Shown one piece after another: positions 54,800-64,000 of a DNA stretch of 64,000 nucleotides. Origin of the DNA: Prorocentrum cordatum (taxonomy: Eukaryota > Sar > Dinophyceae > Prorocentrales > Prorocentraceae). Position 1 is the first letter of the stretch. Each line of letters begins with the position of its first letter. The translations under genes and the position numbers were made by a program. Location: assembly GCA_963575745.1 (NCBI GenBank), contig CAUYUJ010000170.1, positions 545,468 to 609,467 on the forward strand, given 5' to 3'. The notes below the pieces were generated by a model. The model was not told where the DNA came from. It worked only from the letters and a program-made list of their open reading frames with translations, and made no database searches.

Positions 54800-55508
54800 T
54801 ACCAGATCCGGTTGTGTTGTTACGATCGGTTTTCCCTTGCAAAAAATAAGGCAAAGTGGACATTTCTTGTTCTAACATGACCAAACTTCAAGAATCCCTT
54901 GCAAAAAATGACACGAAGTGCACATTCGCGCGCGCAAGACGAAATCCTTCCAAAACCTTAGTCTTCGTAGCGATTTTCACATAAAAACATGAAAAACCCA
55001 ATGGTTTTTCAAAAAAAGGGTTTCAAAAATTCACCCCGCGCGCTCTTGCGGATTTCTTAGGAAACCCAATACTTTTTCAACATTTCTGTCAAACGGGCTC
55101 TTGCGAGCAACTTTTTCACGTGCTTCGAACTTCTGCAACAAAGGTTGCGCGCCTGCCAGGGCCATCATCCCTGTCAAATAATACCATGTGGGACACATTC
55201 GTTTTTTCTTCGCGCGCGCACGCCGAAATCTTCAAAAATCATTGGGTTTCTTAGGAATTTTAGCACCGCGCAACATAAAATCATACGAATCGCACCGTAG
55301 GTTCTCGAAAAACATCTGTACGAATTTTCAAAATTTCTACCCGCGCGCGCTGTCCGAATCCTTAAAAACCAATGGTTTTTCAACATTTATGTTATAGAGC
55401 TCGCGCGAGCTGTTTTCGCAAGCTCTTTCAACGGCGTTCGCGCGCCTGCCAGGGGCCACAATCCCTTGCAAACAATATCATGCGGGACACATGCGCGCGT
55501 CGTCGCGT
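54800..55508 (+). repeat. ~290-bp tandem repeat, copy 2
   Basis: Equivalent of 20420-21125, with several base changes and one-base indels. Confidence 0.65.
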
Positions 55509-55829
55509 CGTCGTTGTCGGCATGGTACCACAACAAGTCAGTGTGTCACCACGTCATCGAACAAAATCACTGATCACTGTAGTCACCAGTGTCACCAGTG
55601 TCACCAGCGTGTCACCACCCATGCGCCAGTGTAGTAGCCAAGGTCGTCCGCAGGCCACGAAGTGAAGTGTCCGAACGTCATAGGGCGGGAAGCTGGGTGT
55701 GGGTGGTGGCGAAGAGTCGTTTGGAAACTTGGTAGAGCTTGAACCGGCCCCCCCACAAAGTGGGGGTATTGCCCGCATCCTATGAAAACCCTGGCACTGG
55801 TGAGAACGGAGTGTCCCCAGTCTTAAATG

Positions 55830-55836
55830 ATTGTTG

Positions 55837-55868
<32 letters not shown>

Positions 55869-56578
55869 GGTGGTGGTGGTGGTGGTGTGTGTGTGTGTGT
55901 GTGTGTGTGTTTGTGTGCGGGGGGTTAAGGGGCGGGGCGCTCCAGGATTCGCATCCAGATTGTGGGGATGTCTCAGGCGGTGTGCTTGTTTCGGACCGTC
56001 TCACCTTGTGTTTTCGGAACATATTTTCTGATGATGCCTCAGGCGAAGTGCTGGTTTCAGCCCTCCGAAGAGGGGGCGCTAGGGTCAGGACATTCCAGGG
56101 TTCGCACCCAGATTGTGGGGATGTCTCAGGCGGCTTTTTCTCATGCCCAGCATTCTGTGCTTTCAGAGAAACTCTGAGGATGTCTCAGGCGAGGCGCTGG
56201 TTTCAGCACTCCTCAGGGGGGCGCCAGGGGTGGGGGCCACTCCAGGATTCGCGCCCATATTGTGGGGATGTCTCCGGCGGTTTGCCTGTTTCGGACCGTC
56301 GCATCTAATGCTTTCGGAGCAGATTCTCAGGATGTCTTCTTAGGGGGGCGCCAGGGGTGGGGGCACTCCAGGATTTGCGCCCAGATTGTGGGGGTGTCTC
56401 AGGCGATTTGCCGGTTCCGGATCATCACATTTGATGCTTTAGGATCAGATTCTGAGGATGTCTCAGGCGAGGCGCTGGTTTCTGCACTCGTAATGGGGGG
56501 GGCGCCAGGGGTGGGGACATTTCAGGATTCGAGCGCAGATTGTGGAAGTGTCTCTGGCGGTTAGAGCAGATTCTGAGG
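55830..56578 (+). repeat. TTG/GGT/GT runs and second satellite block, copy 2
   Basis: Equivalent of 21448-22200. The GTTGCGTGG break between the TTG and GGT runs in copy 1 is missing here. Confidence 0.85.
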
Positions 56579-56587
56579 ATTCCAGTC

Positions 56588-58613
56588 GTAATCGCATTAA
56601 CATACACACATTCAGACTCATACTCAGACTCATTCGTATTCAGAGTCACGCGTATTAGGATTCAACCGCGTCGAAGTCATACTCAGACCCATTCGGACTC
56701 AGACATGCCAGCGCCCAGGCTCATTCATCCACACTCAGACTCAATCGTACTGATATTCGCTCATGCTCAGACGCACCCGTATTCAGACTTTCCCAAAGTT
56801 AGACTCGCTCACATTCAAATTCATTTAGCCGTACTCAGACTCATTTAAACCAAGACGCATTCGTACTTAGACTCGCTCACATTCAGACTCGCTCGCATTC
56901 AGGCTCAGTCACACTTAGGCTAACTCACACCCAGATATATTCATTTGCATTCAGATTCGCTTCGCAAGCCCTCAAGCTCACCCAAACGCAGACCCACTCG
57001 TACTCAGACTCACTCGTACTCAGACTCGTACCCATCAGACCCGCCTTACTCAGACTCACACACACACAAACTCGGATTTACTCGCATTTCCACTCGCTCA
57101 TGTTCAGACTCGATCGCACTCCTCCTTACTCACACTCAGGCTCGCTCCTACTCAGACCCAGGCTCGTTGCTCATATTCAGACCCACTCGCACTTAGGCTT
57201 GCTCACGCTCAGACTTGCTTCCGCTCAGACTCACTCGCATTCGGGCCCACTCGTACTCAGTCCTACTTATATTGAGGCTCTCTCATACACTCAAGCGCAA
57301 TCATACCTGGGCTCACTCGCACTCCGACTCACCAACACGTCAATCATTCACACCCAGATCACTCATACCTCCTCACCTCCCTCCTCCTCTTCCTTCTTCG
57401 CACTCAGATGCACTCGCGCTCAGACTTACTCATGCTCAGACTCACCTATCAACATACTCACTCACACCCAGGCCCGCTCACACTCAGATTCAGTCATACT
57501 CAGACTCACACGCACACTCAGACTCACTCGCTCTCAGATTTACTCACGGTTAGGCCCACTCACAGTCAGACTCAGCCTCGCCAGGCCAATTTTCAGACTC
57601 ATTCACACTCAGGCCTGCTCACACGCAGATTCACTCACAGTCAGACTCACTCGTAGTCAGACTCATTCATACTCAGACGCAACCTTACTCAGACTCTTTC
57701 ATACATAGGATTCGCTCACACCAAAACCCATTCAGTCATACTCAGACTCACTCATGCCCAGACACACTCGGACTGTGATTCGCTCACCGTCAGACTCGCT
57801 TGCATTCAGGCTCAGTCACATTTAGGCTAACTCACGCTCGGATGTACTCTCATCCAGATTCGCCAACCCTCAGACTCTCTCATACGCAAGACCACTCGTA
57901 CTCAGGCTCATTCGTATTCAAACTCATAACCATCACATTCTCAGACTCACTCACAGTCGGACTTACTCACACTCAGACTGGCTCATACCCGAATTTGTTC
58001 ATACTCAGTGTCACTCATATTCAAAGACACTCACACTCAGACTCTTTCCAACTCAGACTCAGACTCGCCATTCCTACTCAGACCTACTCACGTTCAGACT
58101 TGCTCACACTAAGACTCACCCACACTCCGACTCAGTCATACCCAGACTCAGTCATACTCAGACTCACTCACACTCAGACTCATTCAGATTCTGACTCACT
58201 CATAACCCAGACGCACCCACACTCAGACCCAGTCGCATTCAGGCTCAGTCATAAAGGGACTCGCTCACACCCGGATTCATTCACAATCATATTCGCCCAT
58301 ACTCAGACTCATAGACGCACGCACGTTTAGACTCACTGGCACTCAGACTCACTCGCACTTAGATTCACTCATGCTCAGACTCAGACTCAGACTCGTCGAA
58401 TTCCTATTCAGACCCGCTCACATTCAGACGTGGTCACACTCAGACTCACCCACGCTCAGGCTCACCCATGCCCAGACTCATTCATACTCAGGTGCGCCCG
58501 TACTCGGACCTCTCTCACACCTGAACTCACTCAAACTCAATCTCGATCATTCCTGGGCTTACTCACATTCAGACCCACTCACACTCAGATCACCCGCGCT
58601 CAGATCCACTCGC
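56588..58613 (+). repeat. CACTCAGACTCA minisatellite, 2-kb block, copy 2
   Basis: Equivalent of 22210-24235. Confidence 0.9.
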
Positions 58614-58670
58614 AGTCTTCCCTGTTTTGATTGGTCAATGCTCCCTCGCTCTTCACTAGAGATTCGCTCA

Positions 58671-58903
58671 TCTCTCCTGAAAATGCCCAGAGGACGAGGA
58701 GGAGGAGGAGGAGGAGGAAGAAAGGAGGAGGAGGAAGAGGTGGAGGAGGAGGAGGAGGAGGAGGAGGACGTCGCCGAAGTCGTCGTCGTCTTCACGCCCG
58801 TCGTCTACGCGGACTCGCTCTCGCACCCGGATGCTCACAGACAGACTCTCCCAGCGAGACGTGGCAGGAGTATGAGATGCGCATGGGGGGATCTCCACGT
58901 CGA
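58671..58903 (+). repeat. composite repeat module unit 1, copy 2
   Basis: Equivalent of 24293-24525. Confidence 0.75.
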
Positions 58904-59079
58904 GCAGTTCATGTCCCACCGAGGCGTTTGCCCTCTGCACCAGTTTTGGCGCGTGGGTCTCCCTTCGGACGCCCGTCGCCCCTCTGTCTGCGGCGCCAGC
59001 TCCCGGGGCCCCCCTGAGGTCCCGAGCCAATCCGTCACCGGGGGCACGCGCAGAAGGAAAGTTGCGGAGTTCCGCGCGG

Positions 59080-59212
59080 CCTCCTCCTCCTCCTCCTCCT
59101 CCTCCTCTTCTCCTCCTCCTCCCTCCTTCTCCTCCTCCTCCTCCTCCTCCCTCCTCCTCCTCTCCTCCTCCTCCTCCTCCTCCTCCTCCTCCTCCTCCTC
59201 CTCCTCCTCTCT
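59080..59212 (+). repeat. (TCC)n tract, copy 2
   Basis: Shorter by 14 bases and differently interrupted than 24700-24848. Confidence 0.9.
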
Positions 59213-60303
59213 ATAGGCGCCGGCCCCCCAGGCGCAGGTGGGGGGGGGGTGGATGTCCCAGGGGCTGGGGGATCCTTCAGGGCGGGTCCCTTTGCGTTCT
59301 TGGGCCCCGTCCCTTTCGGTCCTTGAGAGCTTGAGGTCCAGGTCCTGCGGGATCAGTGCGGTTCCAAGAAATCAGCGCAGAGCTCCGCAAGTTGATGCCA
59401 GTGGGTGAGGCCTCAAAATCTGAGGTCGTGATCGCAGTTGCATGGCCAGTTGAGTCTTACCTTTGAGACAGAGTTGCCACGTGAGGCCCCCGTCTGACGT
59501 CGGCTTCTTCTTCGTTCGGTGCGGGTGAGCTGGTGTTCAGTTGTTAGTTCGTTAGTTGGTTGGTCAGTTAGTTAGTTAGTTACTTAGTTCGCTATACCTC
59601 AGCTGTCGACAGCGTGAGTCTGATATCGTGGCTCTTTCAGTTCTCATTGGTTATTTCGTCACCTGGGGGCATCCACAGGAATGAGGGTTCGGAGCTCCGC
59701 GCAGATATTTCGTTTCTCGGGTAAGCACTACCCCCCCCTGGCGCCGAGGGATGTCGTACCACTGGTGCTAGATATCGCGGGCGGTGCGGTGGGGGGATTC
59801 CAAGGATCGGGGGGTCCTTCGTGGCCGGCGAGGGAACTCAACAACTTGAGTGTTGATACACAAGGGAGCGCGGGGATTCGTCCAGGAGGTGGGGCGCCCC
59901 CACGGACGGATGCAGTGGGCTTCCTGGGAGGGCGTGAAGAGGCCAAAATCATTAGATATCTTATGGAACTCCCTTGGATTTCGCAGGAACCCTTAGGAAT
60001 CCTCAAGAACACCTGGCAAACCTCATGAATCCGCACGAATCCTTGAGGAATGCTTCGGGGCCCTGAGGAATCCTCCAGCGTCCTGAATCTGTAGGAGTAC
60101 AGCGGATTTCCAAGTTCACTTGAGTTTCCAGGCCGCCATGACGACTTTCTATTCTGGGAAACGCAAGGAGTTTTCACGCGCGCGTCCGCGCGCGCGGTGG
60201 CCAGCCGCGTGCGGCGGGTGACGCGCACGGGCGCGCGTGTCACTCGAAACTCGTTCGGTCATCGCTAAGGGTTCACTTATTGTTGCTATGCCAACGTGGA
60301 ACA

Positions 60304-61044
60304 TATTCGATGGTGGTGAATTGAAACCCCGAAGGGGAGCCGCCAGGGGTGAGGCCACTCTAGGATTCTCGCCCAGATTTTGTGGCCAGCTCTGGCGGTT
60401 TGCCTGTTTCTCCTCCTAAGACTTTTCTCTTTTGGCGGTTCAATGTTCACCCCGAGAAAGAAGGCGTCGCATTTGGGACCCCCAGGGGGGGCCACCAGGG
60501 GTGAGGACACTCCAGGACTCTCGCCCAGATTTTGGGGATGTCTCGATCGGTTTGCCAGCTTCTGCCCTGCAGTCTTTGGACTTGCGTGTTCCTCACTCAT
60601 TCACTCACTCATTCACTCACTCACTCACTCACTCGCTCACCCAGCTCCTTTCCGTACTCACGCCCCTGTTAAGTGATATTCATATTCATTCATATTTACT
60701 CACTTATGCTCTGATTTGCTCACTCAAACTCTGACTCACGCACACCCAGGCCCCAGACCAGCTCACTCACCCTCCGCCTCATTCGTGTTCAGACTACCTC
60801 GCACCCAGGCTCATTCATATTCATATTGTTATCATCACACTCAATCTTAGACTCACCCAGCCTCAGATTCGCTCAGGCACACTCAGACTCACTCGCCCTC
60901 AGACTCACTCATATTTAGACTCACTCGTACCCATGTTGACTTCTAGCCAGACGCACTCACAGTCGGACTCAATCGTGCCCGGATCCACTCACACTCGGTC
61001 TCGCTCACACTCATAGCGCCCACGCTCAGATTCACTCGCACTGA
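60304..61044 (+). repeat. diverged satellite units and CTCAGACTCA block 3, copy 2
   Basis: Equivalent of 25940-26680. Confidence 0.8.
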
Positions 61045-61212
61045 GGCTCACACGCGCGTGTCTGCCGCGATGCAGCCGACGTGGCACCGAGGCACCCCCA
61101 AGTTCCAGCAGGCGCCGCGAGTAGCGCGCCAGAGAGCGGGCGTACGGAGCAACGCCATGCGCTCCTGCTTGGGTTGTTGCGGGGAGAACGGCATGGGGAA
61201 ATCCCCCTCGTC

Positions 61213-61348
61213 GTCTCTCCTGAAAAATGTCCAGAGGAGGAGGAGGAGGAGGAGGAGGAGGAGGAGGAGGAGGAGGAGGAGGAGGAGGAGGAGGAGGAGG
61301 AGGAGGAGGAGGGAGGGAGGAGGAGGAGGAGGAGGAGGAGGAATCGCT

Positions 61349-61380
<32 letters not shown>

Positions 61381-61493
61381 TGCCGCGTCTGTCGTCTACG
61401 CAGGCTCGCTCTCACGCCCATATACTCAAAGACAGAGTTTCCCAGCGAAGCGGGACAATAGTATGTCATGCACACATGGGGATCTCCGCGTCG
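61213..61493 (+). repeat. composite repeat module unit 2, copy 2
   Basis: Equivalent of 26849-27134 with a shorter GGA tract. Confidence 0.75.
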
Positions 61494-61539
61494 GGTCTTT
61501 TTCCCCCTCGTTCTGCCAGTTCCCCTCGCCCGTTCTGGG

Positions 61540-61595
61540 GCGGCGGGATCTGTACAGATCCACTGCCCGAGGCCTGGCCCATCCTGGGTCCAGGA
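61540..61595 (+). repeat. left inverted-repeat arm, copy 2
   Basis: Equivalent of 27181-27236; the matching right arm would lie beyond the window. Confidence 0.6.
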
Positions 61596-61667
61596 ACTGT
61601 ATATGTATATATGTATGTATATCTATATGTATGTATGCATGCATGCATGCATGCATGTCTGTCTGCC

Positions 61668-61702
<35 letters not shown>

Positions 61703-61747
61703 ATGGATGGATGGATGGATGGATGGATGGATGGATGGATGGATGGT

Positions 61748-64000
61748 GCGTGCATGTCTTTCCTTATCCCGTCACGAGTCCAGGCCGTCGATGTTAGATC
61801 GCTTCAGTGGGTTTTTGGGCTCAAGAATCTGCACCAAGGCAGTGCGTATGGATTACTGGCTCCCTGCCGCCCAGTCCATTTGGCAGGGAGCGTTCGCCTA
61901 TCTCCTGGGCAGCAACCTGCAGAGGTGCCCGCCAGTCCACGTCCCTTCGTGCCCCGCCATACCGAGCTGTGTGTGCCCGCCTTGTCCTGGCTGTCCGACG
62001 TGTCCCGGGGGCTCCCTCGCTCCCGCCACGCCCTCGGCGAACGGCGGGGGCAGCAGCGAACCACGACAGCCCTCCTCCGTCTGGTCTGTGGTGCCGGTGA
62101 ACGAGGCTCTCCTGCTGGTCCTGGCGCTGACCTACGGCGCTCTGTCGTGGAACCGTGTCGTGCTGATGTGCTGGCGCCGCAGGGCTGGCCGTGCAGAACG
62201 TGAGCCCAGTGGGAGCAGCACCTCATGGGATGCTCCAGGGAACGTCGGTGCACTACGATGGAAAGCAGATGTGGCACCAGCGTCTGATCCAGGGCGACGG
62301 GGGTGGACTCGACTGGAGAGAGTCATTCAGTGGATGGTGTTCCTCTGTGCGGTGGTCAATGACATCTATGAGGACAGCTACTCACGCCAGGGGAGAGACA
62401 TCGCTGCGGTGAGGTTCACATCAGATCGAGCTGCTCTCCTTCGAGGCGTCGGTGCCGTCAACTCGTACGGGTTCGGAAGGAACCGCACGGTGGCGCAGAT
62501 GCAGCAGATCGACCCGACTGCGCTGGACTACGGCACCGCCGCTCTGGCCGCCGACCACCTGCGCCTGCGGCTGCCTGTGCCTGGCGGGCCGTTCGCCGTC
62601 CCGCTGACCTTCGGTCCCGCAGGAAGCGTTGGGCCTGGCGCGGGCGCTGGGCTAGCTAGCGGCTAGCCGCCGCAGGCGCCGGGGCCCCCACGGCCGTGGT
62701 GATCCCGCCTGCCGGCTCGCACCTCCGCGGGGCCGCCAGCTTGATGCCGCTGGCTGATGGGACGTGGGTGGCCGTCCGCTCGATCTCCGAGCCCGCGCAG
62801 ATCTACGCGGGGAGGGAGGCCACTTCCGACGCCAGCGGCGGTGGCCCGCCGCCTGCTGGTGAGTTGTACTCGTTGGGCGATCGTGCTGGACGACAGCGTG
62901 ATCTATTTCCACTGCCTGGGCCCTGTCAACAGCATCGGGGGACTTCAGAGGCGTAGGGCATCGCTTGTTCACGGTCGGTGGCGCGTCGGGTTCTCCGCAA
63001 GGGCCACGCCAACTCGATGGAGGGCGAGATCGTTCGGACCCTCAATGAGCTGTACCTTGGCCAGCCCTGGCACCCCGTCAGCCATCCTCAGTCCATCACT
63101 GCGGGCCAGCGGCAGGCCCTGGACAACGTTCGAGACACAGTCCGGCGGTTCGGCTCGCCCCCGGAGGGATTGACTGGCTCAGGAGCCCTTGAGGAGCTCC
63201 GAGTTCTCAGCGACTGCGCTGGCGAGAGCGCCACAGTCGCTCCGCTCGACTTTGATCATATCAATAGTCTCTCGCTTCCAGACGAGGGTTTCAAGCCCGT
63301 GCCGCTTGACGCGCTGGGAGGGGATGCTGGCCGAAAGATAGTCGAGCGGCTTCATGGTATGATGTTGTCCCAGTCTGAGGGTCGTGCAGCTCTCCCTCGC
63401 GAACCGCTTCGTGGACCGCCGACCTGTGCCGCTGGTGTCCGAGGGTGTGATTCATGCCGAGTACGTGGACAATGCGATCAGCCTCTCTACGGACCTGGAC
63501 ACGGCGGTCGCCGCGGCGTCGGCCGTGGACCCGAACGTTCGTGCAGCGGGTCTCCCTACCCACGGAGTCGAGAGCAGCTTTGGCGCCGTGGCACTAGGCT
63601 GGCAGTTCGACGAGAAGTTCCCGATCATCGGCCTGAACCCAGCGCCCCGCTGGAAATTGCGTTTGGCCTTCCTGGAGCTGTCTTGACGGGGATATGCCTC
63701 GGGCAAGACGATCTCGCGCGTGGTGCCCCACTTCACCTCGCGGGGTCTGGTTCGCCGAGAGCTTTTGGCCGCTCTCAACTCGCTGTGCGCTTTTTCTGCC
63801 CAGTATGGAGGCCGCGCAGCGCGGCTGTGGCCCTCTTGCCTCCGCGAGCTTCGCTGGTGCGCCAGCCTCGTCATGTTCTGTTTCCGGGGCGCTGGCGCCC
63901 CGCTCGACAGCGCGCTCACGACGGTTGATTCATCGTGGTGGGGAGTTGGAGTCACTCAGAAAAGTCGTCTGCCCCAGTCGCTCGTGAGCTCTCCAAGTAC
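61748..64000 (+). mobile_element. left part of tyrosine-recombinase retroelement, copy 2
   Basis: Contains A1 (61748-61824), the Cys/Pro-rich ORF (61848-62666), the RT remnant (62696-63689, YVDN box near 63462) and the start of the RNase H remnant (63720-64000). The recombinase, methyltransferase and B1-A2-B2 part would lie beyond the window. All breaks seen in copy 1 are shared. Confidence 0.75.
61848..62666 (+). CDS. Cys/Pro-rich N-terminal ORF of retroelement, copy 2
   Basis: Identical 272-residue frame to 27489-28307. Confidence 0.5.
   Translation: MDYWLPAAQSIWQGAFAYLLGSNLQRCPPVHVPSCPAIPSCVCPPCPGCPTCPGGSLAPATPSANGGGSSEPRQPSSVWSVVPVNEALLLVLALTYGALSWNRVVLMCWRRRAGRAEREPSGSSTSWDAPGNVGALRWKADVAPASDPGRRGWTRLERVIQWMVFLCAVVNDIYEDSYSRQGRDIAAVRFTSDRAALLRGVGAVNSYGFGRNRTVAQMQQIDPTALDYGTAALAADHLRLRLPVPGGPFAVPLTFGPAGSVGPGAGAGLASG

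Larger units (their letters stand above)
40364..64000 (+). repeat. large duplicated block, copy 2 (cut by window end)
   Basis: Near-identical to 5959-29641, begins immediately after the N gap, and stops at the window end inside the RNase H remnant. Confidence 0.97.

Noticed and set aside
1-64000. tRNA, rRNA and snRNA genes
   Set aside because: No convincing T-loop box, rRNA core or snRNA motif was seen by eye; a covariance-model search would be decisive.

Overview
The window looks like dinoflagellate nuclear DNA. Three things point there. The first is a small intronless gene for a PsbY-like photosystem II subunit (7139-7516), whose presequence has a signal peptide, a phenylalanine motif and a lumen-type second hydrophobic stretch, as in peridinin-plastid proteins. 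The second is a decayed retroelement with reverse transcriptase (YVDN box), RNase H, tyrosine recombinase and a cytosine-methyltransferase-like domain, of a style common in dinoflagellate genomes. The third is a very low gene density in GC-rich DNA full of microsatellites and degenerate minisatellites. No prokaryotic operon structure, rRNA, tRNA or CRISPR array was seen. The species cannot be fixed from the sequence.

Layout. 1-5958: unique DNA with degenerate minisatellites, a broken reading frame (1349-2760), several short tandem arrays, long GGA/TCC tracts and a near-perfect inverted repeat (5652-5835). 5959-29641: first copy of a 23.7 kb block holding the psbY-like gene, long repeat arrays, remnants of unrecognised reading frames (10.9-13.8 kb and 16.4-17.5 kb) and the left part of the retroelement. 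29642-40263: unique DNA with the rest of the retroelement, an 800-residue protein gene built of three paired modules (32935-35334), then mostly low-complexity DNA. 40264-40363: a 100-N assembly gap. 40364-64000: a second, nearly identical copy of the 5959-29641 block, cut off by the window end.

Most notable content. The element at 27389-32488 has the order A1 - coding region - B1 - A2 - B2. These split direct repeats are the hallmark of Ngaro/PAT-type tyrosine-recombinase retrotransposons. It also carries RT, RNase H and YR remnants plus a C-terminal methyltransferase-like domain. The coding part is broken by stops and frame changes, so this copy is probably dead. The 3-module gene is intact, and its first and third B modules are almost identical in DNA, which suggests recent conversion or duplication. 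The 23.6 kb duplication directly after an N gap may be a recent segmental duplication or an assembly (haplotig) artefact. Outside simple repeats the copies differ at only a few sites, clustered at 20.1-21.4 kb.

There is no evidence that the genes here act together. The psbY-like product would act in the thylakoid, the 3-module protein is of unknown function, and the rest is mobile or repetitive DNA.
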